64,000 nucleotides of DNA from UBA6115 sp050952935 (lineage in GTDB: Bacteria; Bacillota; Clostridia; Christensenellales; Aristaeellaceae): assembly GCA_050952935.1 (NCBI GenBank), contig JBMNLS010000001.1:868001-932000 (forward strand), given 5' to 3'. Below are positions 42,307 to 51,764 of this stretch, one piece after another. Both the position numbers and the translations under genes were made by a program. The notes under the pieces were generated by a model. It was not told the DNA's origin, did not search any database, and saw nothing but the letters and a program-made list of their open reading frames with translations. Each line of letters starts with the position of its first letter. Positions within the stretch are counted from its first letter, which is position 1.

Positions 42307-43272
42307 ATGAAAAACTATCTCATCAGACGGCTCTTACAGCTGATCCCTGTTTTTATCGGCGTTTTGTTCATCTTGTTTTTTATTCTGGACAAAGCGCCGG
42401 GGAGCCCCGCCTCCACCATGATGGATCCTAAGATGACGGCTGAGCAAAAGGCTTTGCTCAATGAGCGCCTGGATCCTGACAAACCCTTTTATGAAAAGTT
42501 CTTCAACTGGGTTCTTGAGGCCGGCAAAGGCAATTTCGGATATTCCAACAAATATAAGCGCCCGGTAACTCAGGTGATTGGCGCCTATATTGTGCCTACT
42601 TTCCGGCTGTCGATTGTGGCGCTGTTTATTTCGCTTTTGATAGGGATCCCTATCGGGATTGTTTCGGCCACCAGACAGAACTCCCTTTTGGATCATTCCA
42701 TGACGGCGATTTCTTTGATTGGCATATCCATGCCCACTTTTTTCTTCGGGCTGTTGCTGCTGAAGCTTTTCGCTGTGGATTTACAGTGGTTTCCATTGTA
42801 TGGCGCGCAGAACCATATGCTTAAAAGCAAGGGAGCCTGGGTGGTGTTTTGGGACGTTGTCAGGCATCTGGTGCTGCCCAGCATCGTGCTGGGGCTTTCT
42901 TCAACGGCCAGCTTTATGCGCTATACTCGATCCTCGATGCTTGAGGTAATCCGTCAGGATTATATCCGTACGGCCCGTGCCAAGGGTTTAGCTGAAAAAG
43001 TGGTTATTTACCGCCATGCTTTTAGAAACGCTGTGATTCCGATCATCACCCTGCTGGGTTTTTCCATTCCTGGTCTGGTGTCGGGCGCTGTTATGACCGA
43101 GAGCATCTTTGGCTATCCCGGCCTTGGAAAAATTTCGGTGGACGCGGTCAACGCTCGGGACTATCCGTTGATTCTGGGTATCAACTCCATGCTGTCCATC
43201 CTTACCTTGGTGAGCACCCTGGTGGCGGATATTTTCTATGCGGTGGCTGACCCCCGCATTAAGTATGAGTGA
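42307..43272 (+). CDS. dppB: Peptide ABC transporter permease (DppB/OppB type)
   Basis: 321 residues with six predicted helices. It starts MKNYLIRRLLQLIPVFIGV, as is typical. The conserved loop GLAEKVVIYRHAFRNAVIPI contacts the ATPase, and SIFGYPGLGKISVDAVNARDYP is the family tail motif. GGGGGG lies nine bases before the ATG. First of four tightly packed transporter genes; the cargo may be di- or oligopeptide or another DppA-type ligand. Confidence 0.93.
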   Translation: MKNYLIRRLLQLIPVFIGVLFILFFILDKAPGSPASTMMDPKMTAEQKALLNERLDPDKPFYEKFFNWVLEAGKGNFGYSNKYKRPVTQVIGAYIVPTFRLSIVALFISLLIGIPIGIVSATRQNSLLDHSMTAISLIGISMPTFFFGLLLLKLFAVDLQWFPLYGAQNHMLKSKGAWVVFWDVVRHLVLPSIVLGLSSTASFMRYTRSSMLEVIRQDYIRTARAKGLAEKVVIYRHAFRNAVIPIITLLGFSIPGLVSGAVMTESIFGYPGLGKISVDAVNARDYPLILGINSMLSILTLVSTLVADIFYAVADPRIKYE

Positions 43273-43285
43273 GGAGGGGAGGAGC

Positions 43286-44164
43286 ATGGAGCAAGTTCGT
43301 TCAAAGTCAGACCACAGTCAGTCATATTGGGGCGGTGTGCGCCAACGGCTGGGCAAAAATCGCCGGGCGATGCTCAGCCTGTATGTGCTGAGCGTCATAG
43401 TGCTGTCCTGTATTTTTGTGCCGCTCATCTCTCCTTTTAGCATGGAGACGACCGACCTTGACCGCATTGAGATGGCCCCTAATGCCATCAACTGGCTGGG
43501 TACGGATAAAATCGGCCGGGATCTGTTTACCCGCATCTTTTATGGCGGGCGTATCTCCCTGGGTATCGCCCTGGTCGTCACTGCCATCCAATGTTTGATT
43601 GGTATTATCATTGGTAGCATCGCGGGTTATTATGGCAGGGCGGTGGACGCCATCATCATGCGCATCTGCGAGATATTCATGTGTTTTCCCTTTCTGTTGA
43701 TGTGTATCACCATCGCGGCGGTGTTCGGCAATTCGCTGCTGGTTTTGATCTTCACGCTTTCCCTTCTTTCCTGGCCAAGCATCGCGCGCATTGTGCGCGG
43801 TCAGATTTTAACGCTTAGAGAGCAAGAGTATATGGAGGCTTGCGAGGCCCTGGGAATCAGTGACTTCAAGCGGATTTTTAAGCACCTTCTGCCCAATGTG
43901 CTGGCCTATGTGATCGTATATGCCACCTTGGGAATGGCCAGCGTCATCCTGACGGAAACCAGTCTGTCTTTCCTGGGTTTAGGCGTTTCCCCGCCCACCC
44001 CCACCTGGGGCAACATGATGCAGGAAGCGCGCAACCTAATGGCCATCAAGGATAAATGGTGGTACTGGATTCCTCCGGGGATGGCCATCTTTATCAGCGT
44101 CATGTGCTTTAACCTTTTGGGTGACGGCCTCAGGGACGCCATTGACCCTAAGCTGAAGCGCTAA
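43286..44164 (+). CDS. dppC: Peptide ABC transporter permease (DppC/OppC type)
   Basis: 292 residues. The family features are the N-terminal RLGKNRRAMLSLYVL stretch, NWLGTDKIGRDLFTRIFYGGRISL, and the EAA loop EACEALGISDFKRIFKHLLPN. It starts at ATG 43286 (GAGGGGAGG upstream), 13 bases after dppB. It forms the heterodimeric channel with DppB. Confidence 0.93.
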   Translation: MEQVRSKSDHSQSYWGGVRQRLGKNRRAMLSLYVLSVIVLSCIFVPLISPFSMETTDLDRIEMAPNAINWLGTDKIGRDLFTRIFYGGRISLGIALVVTAIQCLIGIIIGSIAGYYGRAVDAIIMRICEIFMCFPFLLMCITIAAVFGNSLLVLIFTLSLLSWPSIARIVRGQILTLREQEYMEACEALGISDFKRIFKHLLPNVLAYVIVYATLGMASVILTETSLSFLGLGVSPPTPTWGNMMQEARNLMAIKDKWWYWIPPGMAIFISVMCFNLLGDGLRDAIDPKLKR

Positions 44165-44176
44165 GGAGCAAGCAGG

Positions 44177-45205
44177 ATGAAAGCAAGCGATAAAACCATG
44201 CTTCCAAAGGGCGGTATGCTGTTGGAGGTTAAAAATCTCAAAACCTATTTCCATTCTGATTCGGGCAGCGTCATGGCGGTAGACGATGTATCCTTCCATG
44301 TCCGGCAGGGGGAGACCCTGGGCATTGTAGGAGAAAGCGGCTGCGGGAAATCCGTGTCCTGCATGTCCATCCTGCGCCTGGTTGAAACGCCGCCTGGCAA
44401 ATATGAGGGTGGACAGATTCTCTTTGATGGGGAAGACTTGCTCCGTGTCTCTGACAGCCGCATGCGTCAGATCAGGGGTAACGAGATCAGCTTCATCTTT
44501 CAGGAGCCCATGACCAGCCTGAACCCCGTCTTCAAAATTGGCGATCAGATTGGCGAGGTGTTGGTGCTTCATCAGGGGATGAGCCAAAAGGAAGCCCATG
44601 CTCACGCGGTGGAGATGCTGCGCACAGTGCGTATCCCTAATCCCGAGCGGGTGGTGAACGATTATCCTTTTGCCCTTTCAGGCGGCATGCGCCAGCGGGC
44701 TATGATTGCTATGGCCCTGGCTTGCAGGCCTAAACTGCTTATCGCCGATGAGCCTACTACAGCGCTGGATGTTACCATTCAAGCTCAGGTACTGGATTTA
44801 ATGAATAAGCTCAAGGACGAAACGGGAGCCTCCATCATTTTTATTACCCATGATCTGGGTGTTATTGCCGAAATGAGCGACCGAGTCATGGTGATGTATG
44901 CTGGCAAGGTGGCCGAAGTGGCCAGCGTCCGGGATATCTTCAAAAACCCCAAACACCCTTATACCATTGGCCTGATCGGCTCACGCCCGGACATGGAGAC
45001 CACTGCGGATCGCTTGGTGGTGATTCCCGGCAATGTGCCGGATCTGAACAATCGTCCAAGCGGCTGTCCCTTCCATCCCCGTTGTCCCGATGCGATGCCC
45101 CAGTGCAGTCAGGATTTTCCGCCTGAAACAAGGCTTGATGATGGCACGGGGGAAGAACATAAGGTGTTTTGCTGGCGCTATGTAAAGGGGGGGGAGATAA
45201 AGTGA
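44177..45205 (+). CDS. dppD: Peptide ABC transporter ATP-binding protein (DppD/OppD type)
   Basis: 342 residues. Walker A GESGCGKSV, signature LSGGMRQR, Walker B LLIADEPTTALD and the switch His in FITHDLG are intact. The C-terminal oligopeptide-transporter extension has the cysteine cluster CPFHPRCPDAMPQC, which in this family can hold an iron-sulfur cluster. Pairs with DppF to drive import. Confidence 0.95.
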   Translation: MKASDKTMLPKGGMLLEVKNLKTYFHSDSGSVMAVDDVSFHVRQGETLGIVGESGCGKSVSCMSILRLVETPPGKYEGGQILFDGEDLLRVSDSRMRQIRGNEISFIFQEPMTSLNPVFKIGDQIGEVLVLHQGMSQKEAHAHAVEMLRTVRIPNPERVVNDYPFALSGGMRQRAMIAMALACRPKLLIADEPTTALDVTIQAQVLDLMNKLKDETGASIIFITHDLGVIAEMSDRVMVMYAGKVAEVASVRDIFKNPKHPYTIGLIGSRPDMETTADRLVVIPGNVPDLNNRPSGCPFHPRCPDAMPQCSQDFPPETRLDDGTGEEHKVFCWRYVKGGEIK

Positions 45206-46188
45206 CTATGAACCTGATTGAAGTTAAGAATCTTAAAAAGTATTTCCCCATCAAATCAGGGTTGCTCAAAACCACCATCGGCCATGTGAAGGCGGTAGAT
45301 GATATCAGCTTTTCTATCAAGCGGGGCAAGGTTATGGGCCTGGTGGGTGAGAGCGGCTGCGGCAAATCCACCGCGGGCAGAACCTTGCTTAACCTTCTGC
45401 CCAAAACCGAGGGCCAGGTGTTGTTCAAGGGACAGGATATCCATGCTCTCACCCGCAAGGAGAATAAAAGCCTGCGCACCAAAATGCAGATTATCTTCCA
45501 GGACCCATATTCCTCTCTTAATCCCCGCCTGCCGGTGAATGACATCGTGGGTGAGGCCATGATGGAGCATGGTTTGGTGAAGGACAAGCAGGAAATGCAT
45601 GACCGGGTGGTGGAGATCATCTCCAAATGCGGCCTCTTCCCCGAGCAGGCCACCCGCTATCCCCACCAGTTCTCCGGCGGTCAACGCCAGCGCATCTGCA
45701 TCGCCAGGGCCTTAGCTGTTGACCCTGAGTTTATTGTGTGCGATGAAGCGGTGAGCGCGCTTGATGTGTCTATTCAGTCCCAGATCATCAATCTTCTTAA
45801 AGATATGCAGGAGGAATTGGGTCTTACCTATATGTTCATCAGCCACGACCTATCGGTGGTAAAATTTATCAGCGATGATGTGGGCGTGATGTATCTGGGC
45901 CAGATCGTGGAAATGGGTGATAAACAGAGAATCTTTACCACGCCCCTGCATCCTTATACCCAGGCGCTGTTGTCTGCCGTTCCTTCATTTGATCCGGAAA
46001 AGCGCAATAGTGACAACCGGATTCTGTTGCAGGGGGATATTCCTTCCCCGGCTAAGCCGCCAAGCGGTTGCCGCTTCCATACGCGCTGCCCCTATGCCAA
46101 AGAGGTCTGCAAGACCACGACGCCTGAGAACAAGGAGATGCAACCCGGTCACTTTGTGATGTGCCACAAGGTACACGGGGTATTTTAA
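45202..46188 (+). CDS. dppF: Peptide ABC transporter ATP-binding protein (DppF/OppF type)
   Basis: About 328 residues. Walker A GESGCGKST, signature FSGGQRQR, Walker B FIVCDEAVSALD and the switch His in FISHDLS are intact. The C-terminal extension has CRFHTRCPYAKEVC. GTG 45202 overlaps the dppD stop; ATG 45208 is the alternative, and both lie close to the purine-rich GGGGGGGGAGA site. Confidence 0.95.
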   Translation: MTMNLIEVKNLKKYFPIKSGLLKTTIGHVKAVDDISFSIKRGKVMGLVGESGCGKSTAGRTLLNLLPKTEGQVLFKGQDIHALTRKENKSLRTKMQIIFQDPYSSLNPRLPVNDIVGEAMMEHGLVKDKQEMHDRVVEIISKCGLFPEQATRYPHQFSGGQRQRICIARALAVDPEFIVCDEAVSALDVSIQSQIINLLKDMQEELGLTYMFISHDLSVVKFISDDVGVMYLGQIVEMGDKQRIFTTPLHPYTQALLSAVPSFDPEKRNSDNRILLQGDIPSPAKPPSGCRFHTRCPYAKEVCKTTTPENKEMQPGHFVMCHKVHGVF

Positions 46189-46189
46189 G

Positions 46190-46438
46190 ATGTTTTTTGA
46201 AAGGGGGCGGCTGGAAGTTGACCTGGAACGCATCCGCCAAGCCAACCTGAGCGAGGACAAGCGCCTCCAGGAGGAGGCTGACGAGAAGGAGCTGCTAAAG
46301 GAAATCAGAGAAAAGTCCGCTGGCGTGGGCTTTAAAGATGTGTTGGCCATGACCATTGCTATCATCTCCCTGATTCTGCCCTATCTGATTGTGACGTTGG
46401 TGGTGTGCGGGGCGGTGCTTTGGTATTTTGTGAGATGA
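46190..46438 (+). CDS. Small single-helix membrane protein at the end of the dpp operon
   Basis: 82 residues, not recognised. A charged amphipathic N-terminal half (about 1-45, many Glu/Lys/Arg) precedes one long hydrophobic helix (about 52-80), and the C-terminus is YFVR. It starts one base after the dppF stop; the ribosome site would lie in the dppF 3' end. Close coupling suggests a regulatory or assembly role for the transporter, but this is only context. Confidence 0.55.
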   Translation: MFFERGRLEVDLERIRQANLSEDKRLQEEADEKELLKEIREKSAGVGFKDVLAMTIAIISLILPYLIVTLVVCGAVLWYFVR

Positions 46439-46492
46439 TGGTCACGCAAGTTTATTTTGTGGCGGGTAACCTTCTCATCTATTCTATTACAT

Positions 46493-46557
46493 GAATTCCC
46501 AGTTCCCAGACAAACTTCCACTTTTTATCGCCGCTGTGGAACTTACTTTGGGAATTC
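46493..46557. other. Long imperfect hairpin in the gap after the dpp operon
   Basis: GAATTCCCA (46493-46501) is complementary to TGGGAATTC (46549-46557, one base register allowed), and inside it TTCCA (46517-46521) pairs with TGGAA (46536-46540). The gap 46439-46692 contains no ORF that looks real. It may act as a transcription stop for either strand. Confidence 0.35.
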
Positions 46558-46692
46558 ACTTTTTACTTTTCAGACGGTTGTCAAAGGAAATCCAACAAAA
46601 GGAAGACATCATCAAACACTGATGTTTTTACGGGTTTTTGCGATAGGATAGCGCGTAGTTGACATCCGCCGGCATCAGGGCATAAACCCGGG

Positions 46693-47625
46693 CTATTGCG
46701 CAGGCCACATCCGCGGGTCAAAAACCCTGGCGGGGGTGTCAAGAAACTGTTCGCGGATTTCTGCCATTTGAGAGTCAGAGAGAAGGGGAGCATTTTTCAA
46801 AAGCCGCACATTCTGGAGGACTTGCTCGGGCGTTTCGCTTCCCAGCACCAAACTGGTTATCCCCGGCAACGACAGCGCATAGCTCAGCGCCATAGCAGCC
46901 GGAGCAAGCTGATATTTTTCACACAGCGCGTAGAACTTTTCCAGCGTTGGCTTGGCGAACTGCATGGCGGGCTCCAGTTTTTGGGGATTCCGGAATATCA
47001 GCCCCTGCAGATAAACGCTTCTTACAAATACCATCATGCCGGATTCATGCAGCTTCTTTAAGCCGCCGTTTTCAATTTGCCCCCAGTCGAAGATGTTGAC
47101 TGGGATTTGCGCGGCGTCAAACCCTGACGCCGCGACCTGCTTATAATCATGGAAGGAATATGCCGATACGCCGGTGAAGCGTATGTCGCCATTGTCCTTC
47201 AGCTCCTGCATGGCGCGGCGCACTTCGTCCGGCATACAAAGATATTCGTCAAAATGGTGCAGCATCAAAAGATCCAGCCGTTCCATGCCAAGCCGTTTTT
47301 TTGAGCGCTCCACGCTCTCGCGCAGGCTTTTGCGCAGGGCTGGCCCGGAGCGATGATCCAGGCTGACAGCCTTTGTCACAACAAAAGGGCGGTCGGCGGG
47401 ATTGATGGTTTTGAGCCAGCGCCCTATCACTTCTTCAGATTCACCGTAGGCAGCCGCCGTATCCAGTGTGTTAACGCCGTTGTCCACCGCACAGCCAAGG
47501 ATTTCGAATGCTTTTTTCTCATCCGGCTTTCCTGATGTGTTGCTGATGCCATAGTTTAGGCCAAGCTGCACCGTGCCAAGGGACATGATGGAAAACGCAT
47601 GGCCGCCAGCAGTCACTGTTCTCAT
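46693..47625 (-). CDS. Aldo/keto reductase
   Basis: 310 residues of the AKR (beta/alpha)8 fold. The catalytic tetrad can be read as D55 and Y60 (TLDTAAAYGESE), K85 (VVTKAV) and His in LLMLHHFDE (123-124). NADPH-dependent reduction of a sugar aldehyde or ketone is likely. The start at 47625 follows GAAAGGAAG. It is the last gene of the sialic-acid-type operon. Confidence 0.88.
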   Translation of the reverse strand: MRTVTAGGHAFSIMSLGTVQLGLNYGISNTSGKPDEKKAFEILGCAVDNGVNTLDTAAAYGESEEVIGRWLKTINPADRPFVVTKAVSLDHRSGPALRKSLRESVERSKKRLGMERLDLLMLHHFDEYLCMPDEVRRAMQELKDNGDIRFTGVSAYSFHDYKQVAASGFDAAQIPVNIFDWGQIENGGLKKLHESGMMVFVRSVYLQGLIFRNPQKLEPAMQFAKPTLEKFYALCEKYQLAPAAMALSYALSLPGITSLVLGSETPEQVLQNVRLLKNAPLLSDSQMAEIREQFLDTPARVFDPRMWPAQ

Positions 47626-47642
47626 GCTGCGCTTCCTTTCGA

Positions 47643-48431
47643 TTACCAGGCTGTCCATCCGCCGTCAACGGTGATGTTGGAGCCGGTCATAAAGGAAGAG
47701 GCATCGGAAGCCAGCAGCAGGATTGCCCCCGCCATCTCATGGCTTTGTCCAAAACGCCCCAGCATCGTCTTATTGGCCAGCTGCTTGTTAAAGGCGGCGT
47801 CATCCTGGTTTTTGGGGTTGGGGAACGGCCCTGGCGTGACACAATTGACCCGGATGTTATACTGTGCCAGCGCGCCTGCGGCATAGCGTGTGAGCTGCCG
47901 GACACCGGCCTTGCCCGCGCCATAATTGGGCGGCTGCTTTTGCGGGTTATCGCCATAAATCCGCAAATCCGGGGAAACCATGCCATACATGGAAGAATAG
48001 TTGATAATGGAACCGCCCTTTTCCTTCATGAAGGGAACAACCTCGCGCATTCCGCGGAAAACGACGCCCAAAGAACCATCAACACCGATGTTAAAGGTGT
48101 CATCATCCATAAACTCAAGCTGGCTTCCCTTGCCATAACCGGCGCCGTAGCAGGCACAGTTGATAAGAACATCAATGCAGCCGTATTGATCGTAAACTGT
48201 CTGGAAGCAGGCGCGGATTGATTCGGATTTTGATACGTCGCACACCACAAACAGGTCGCCGACAGGCTGTGGGGCGTTTGCCCAGCGTTCTTCCGCCGCG
48301 CGGATATCCGCAACGATGACAGTCGCGCCAAAGTCCTTCAATATTTTCACATTTTCACTGCCGAGATACCCGGTTCCGCCGGTAACGATGCAGACTTTTC
48401 CGGTCATGTCCATCAGTTTTTTATAATCCAT
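47643..48431 (-). CDS. Short-chain dehydrogenase/reductase
   Basis: 262 residues. Rossmann motif TGGTGYLG (17-24), catalytic S147, Y170 and K174 (NYGAGK), and the C-terminal FMTGSNITVDGGWTAW are typical of classical SDRs. The motif GGTGYLG rather than GGxxGIG is a common variant. Placed between the lyase-like gene and the aldo/keto reductase, it probably oxidises or reduces a sugar intermediate. Confidence 0.9.
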   Translation of the reverse strand: MDYKKLMDMTGKVCIVTGGTGYLGSENVKILKDFGATVIVADIRAAEERWANAPQPVGDLFVVCDVSKSESIRACFQTVYDQYGCIDVLINCACYGAGYGKGSQLEFMDDDTFNIGVDGSLGVVFRGMREVVPFMKEKGGSIINYSSMYGMVSPDLRIYGDNPQKQPPNYGAGKAGVRQLTRYAAGALAQYNIRVNCVTPGPFPNPKNQDDAAFNKQLANKTMLGRFGQSHEMAGAILLLASDASSFMTGSNITVDGGWTAW

Positions 48432-48448
48432 TTTTTTGTCCCGCTTTC

Positions 48449-49351
48449 TCAGAGATATTCTTCTTCAAAACGAATTTCCTGCAGCGCTTTGCGCAGCGCC
48501 GCCTTTTCTTCGTCCTTCATGCGTTTTTGAGGGAACACCTGGTGTCCGCAGTCATAGCCGATCATGGACAGAATCTCCTTGATGGCACAGACCACACCAA
48601 ACCTGATCAGAAGCTCGATCATTTTGTTGGCCTTGAATTGCGCCGCCTGGGCTGCCGGGATATCTCCGGCATGAAAATGACGGTATATTTCCGCAAACAG
48701 CTTTGGCATGACATTATAGGTGGCCCCGATACCGCCATCCGCCCCCATGACAAGGCCGCACAGAAGACACTCATCCGGCCCGTTGATAACGTTGATGTTG
48801 CCGCCTCTGAGGCTTTTGATGCGGTGCATCGTAAAGTAATCATAGCTGGTCCATTTCAGGCCGATCATATTGGGGATATCCATCAGCCTGTCCACCATGT
48901 CCCAGGTGATGTTGACGCCGGACAGCGGCGAAGCATACATGAGAACCGGCAGACCGGACGCGTCCGCAAGCGCTTTGTAATAATCCGCTATTTCCTGTTC
49001 CCCATAGTGAAAAAAGAATGGTGGAACAGAGGAAATGGCATCCAAGCCAATTTTGCCTGCGTGCCGGGCAAGCTCACTGGCGGTTTTAAGATCAATGGCG
49101 CCAACATGCGCAATTAATTTGGCTTGATCACCAACAGCGTCTTTGGCGATTTCTGCGATCCGTTTTCTTGTTTCTTTTTGGAGGACAGGGCCTTCGCCTG
49201 TGCCGCCCGTCAGATAAAAACCGGTGAAGCCTTCTTTCAGGTGCCACGCCATCAGACGGCGCATTGCGTCCTCATTAATGTTTTCATGCTCATCAATACA
49301 GGAGACCAGTGCCGACATCACGCCGTTGAATTTTACGTTGCTGTTTTTCAT
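48449..49351 (-). CDS. N-acetylneuraminate lyase-like (DapA/NanA family) aldolase
   Basis: 300 residues. A class I pyruvate aldolase with Schiff-base K166 (GLKWTSYDY) and Y139 (LMYASPLSG). The carboxylate-binding loop is GGTGE (49-53). The segment after the lysine (KWTSYDYFTM) is closer to sialic acid lyases (KQTSGDLYQM) than to dihydrodipicolinate synthase. The neighbouring YhcH gene and the sugar ABC transporter also favour a sialic acid or related keto-acid substrate. Confidence 0.8.
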   Translation of the reverse strand: MKNSNVKFNGVMSALVSCIDEHENINEDAMRRLMAWHLKEGFTGFYLTGGTGEGPVLQKETRKRIAEIAKDAVGDQAKLIAHVGAIDLKTASELARHAGKIGLDAISSVPPFFFHYGEQEIADYYKALADASGLPVLMYASPLSGVNITWDMVDRLMDIPNMIGLKWTSYDYFTMHRIKSLRGGNINVINGPDECLLCGLVMGADGGIGATYNVMPKLFAEIYRHFHAGDIPAAQAAQFKANKMIELLIRFGVVCAIKEILSMIGYDCGHQVFPQKRMKDEEKAALRKALQEIRFEEEYL

Positions 49352-49365
49352 TGTTTCCCCACTTT

Positions 49366-49836
49366 TTATTTATGTGATTCAATCATAACTTTGGCAATCA
49401 GTTTTCTTACACGGCAGCTTTGATGGGTCATCATGCCCGGTGCATGCGCGTCTTCCGGAAACAAGATGGCCACCGTGCCGGGCTCCATCTGAATAACGCT
49501 GGAAAGCTGTTTTTCTTTTGCCAGCAGAGCGTCCCCAGCGTCATCGTACGGGGCTGTAATATTGGTGAGTTTTGAAACCGGCAGCACATGGATTTGCTCT
49601 TCCCCGCTGAGCAGCAGCATGACATCAATGTATTTCCGGTGCGCCTCATACAGAAGATCGCCGGGCGCTTTGGTATCATATTCAGCGGCGTTGATGAATA
49701 TTTGCTCTCCGTCAATATCGTGCCGGCCTTTCACGAAAGGTTCCGCTGCAAGCTGTTGCAGCGCGGCGAACGCCTTTTGGAAACGAGGGTGAACGGTGGA
49801 AAAACGGGTCAATTCCTGCAGGGTCGTTTGTATCAT
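49366..49836 (-). CDS. YhcH/YjgK/YiaL-family protein (probable sialic acid mutarotase-like)
   Basis: 156 residues of the DUF386 cupin-like barrel, with likely metal ligands in EAHRKYIDVMLLLSGEE and FPEDAHAPGM. Relatives (NanQ/YhcH) are found in sialic acid operons, where they speed anomer conversion. The ATG at 49836 has GAGGAAGGA upstream. Confidence 0.85.
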   Translation of the reverse strand: MIQTTLQELTRFSTVHPRFQKAFAALQQLAAEPFVKGRHDIDGEQIFINAAEYDTKAPGDLLYEAHRKYIDVMLLLSGEEQIHVLPVSKLTNITAPYDDAGDALLAKEKQLSSVIQMEPGTVAILFPEDAHAPGMMTHQSCRVRKLIAKVMIESHK

Positions 49837-49935
49837 GTGATTTCCTTCCTCTTGGGCCCATCGGGGCATGGTGATGAATATGATCGCACCGCAGCAGCGG
49901 AGGACAAGCCGGGGGAGAGGGGATAACAGCGTTTT

Positions 49936-50781
49936 TTATCCTTTAACTGCTCCTTCCGTTGCCCCTTTAACGAAAAACTTCTGAAAGACAAGGAAGAGTA
50001 TGATAACGGGAATGGTGGCAAGCAAAGCGACAGCCAGCTGTGCGGCTTTGTTTCCCAGCATGGTTTGAGCATACATGGAGATTCCGATAGACAGCGTTTT
50101 GAGCTTTTTGTCGGAGATCATCACCAGCTGCCACAGGTAATCATTGAAACAGTTGAAAAAGGCAAAAATAGCAATGGTACCGATCGCGGGCAGGCTTAGC
50201 GGCAACGCAATGAAGGTGAACTTCCTGATTTCTCCACACCCATCAATTTCGGCGACTTCAAACAACTCTTTAGGCATGCTGGTGATTAATTGCCGGCTTA
50301 AAAAAATCCCAAACGCCGGAGCGATTGATGTTAAGACCACGCCGATTCCAGTGTCAACCAACCCGAGTTTATCCGCAACAAGATAGTTGGGGATCAAAAG
50401 GATCTGCTTAGGCATCATCATGGTTGCCATCACCAGCATAAACAGCAATTTGCTGGCTTTAAACTCAATGCGCGCAAAGGCATACCCTGCTGTGATGCTG
50501 ACAAAACAGGTGAGAAAGGCGACTGCCAGGCCAATTAAAAAAGTGTTTTTCAGCCAAAGCAAGATATCGGACTTTTCCCATACCCTGGTGACATTTTTCA
50601 AGGTTAAATTTGTGAACGGGTTTAAGTCAATGGGGAATGTTATCAGCGATACGGAAGGCTTGAACGCCCCGACGAACATAATATAAAAGGGGAGCATGGT
50701 CACCATCATGACAACAATTAATGCCACCGTGGAGGGGAGGCTGATTTTTTTGTTTCTGAAAAGATGCTTATGTCTGTTCAT
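49936..50781 (-). CDS. Carbohydrate ABC transporter permease (MalG type)
   Basis: 281 residues with six predicted helices and the EAA loop FEVAEIDGCGEIRKFTFIALP. It ends FQKFFVKGATEGAVKG, the MalG-type tail. It pairs with the permease upstream. The ~100 bases to the YhcH gene hold no clear signal. Confidence 0.9.
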   Translation of the reverse strand: MNRHKHLFRNKKISLPSTVALIVVMMVTMLPFYIMFVGAFKPSVSLITFPIDLNPFTNLTLKNVTRVWEKSDILLWLKNTFLIGLAVAFLTCFVSITAGYAFARIEFKASKLLFMLVMATMMMPKQILLIPNYLVADKLGLVDTGIGVVLTSIAPAFGIFLSRQLITSMPKELFEVAEIDGCGEIRKFTFIALPLSLPAIGTIAIFAFFNCFNDYLWQLVMISDKKLKTLSIGISMYAQTMLGNKAAQLAVALLATIPVIILFLVFQKFFVKGATEGAVKG

Positions 50782-50805
50782 GTTCCAAAACCTTCCGTCA
50801 TTCTG

Positions 50806-51696
50806 TCAATACTCAATGTTCTCATGCCGCGTTGCCCTGAACTGAATGAGAGCGACAATCCCTGTCAAAATGAACAACACCACGCCGATGGCTGAAGCGT
50901 AGCCTAATTTATAGTTGATAAAGGCGCTGTTGTAGATGAGCATCAGCAGCGTGGAGCTTGTAAAGTTCGGGCCGCCGCCCGTCATTAACTGCGGAACAAC
51001 AAAAAGCTGAAGAGTGGCAATGGTCGATGTAATCAGAACATACACAATGGTTGGTTTAAGAAGTGGAATGGTTATGTTAAAGAGCTTTTTGATATGATTC
51101 GCTCCATCAATTTCTGCAGCTTCATAGTAGGTATTGGGAACGCCATTTAAAGCGGCTGAATAGACAATGACATTGGCGCCGATGTTATTAAATACAATAA
51201 GCAAAGACAGTATCGGAATTGAAGTATTCGCATTGTCCATTAAAGAAGCGTTTCCAAAACCCAGAACCCGCATGAGCTCGCTGACCAGGCCGGTTCCGGG
51301 GGCAAGGAGAAATTTCCAGGTGATAACAAGGGCTGTGGCGCAGGTAACGCCGGGGATATACATCAGAAGCTTTGTAAGCGAGTTAAACCATGGTTTATGA
51401 GGACGAAGCGTGTTTGCGATCCAAAGGGGGATAAATGTTCTTAACGGAATGATGATAACAGCGTACTTGAGCATTGCCAGCAAACTGCGCCAGAAAGCGT
51501 AATCGTTGAATATGCCCGTATAATTTGCCCCGCCAATCCAATTCATCCCGCTTAGACTGTAATCCGTAAAGGAGACGAACACACCATAGAACAGCGGGTA
51601 TGCATAGAAAATGCCAAACAGCACGAGCCAAGGGGTCAAAAAAAAGTATCCCCAAACCGCCTTTTTGTTTCGCGTGACTTTTTTGCTTATTGTCAT
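50806..51696 (-). CDS. Sugar ABC transporter permease (MalF type)
   Basis: 296 residues with six predicted helices and the EAA loop YEAAEIDGANHIKKLFNITIP. The opening AVWGYFFLTPWLVLFGIFYAYP is typical. Transcribed after the binding-protein gene; the ATPase is not encoded here, as is usual for this class. Confidence 0.9.
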   Translation of the reverse strand: MTISKKVTRNKKAVWGYFFLTPWLVLFGIFYAYPLFYGVFVSFTDYSLSGMNWIGGANYTGIFNDYAFWRSLLAMLKYAVIIIPLRTFIPLWIANTLRPHKPWFNSLTKLLMYIPGVTCATALVITWKFLLAPGTGLVSELMRVLGFGNASLMDNANTSIPILSLLIVFNNIGANVIVYSAALNGVPNTYYEAAEIDGANHIKKLFNITIPLLKPTIVYVLITSTIATLQLFVVPQLMTGGGPNFTSSTLLMLIYNSAFINYKLGYASAIGVVLFILTGIVALIQFRATRHENIEY

Positions 51697-51764
51697 CTAT
51701 TTTGCCCTTTTCTATGTTGGAGGGAAGGATGGGAAGCGGTTACCGCTTCCCATCCCTGGTGTTT

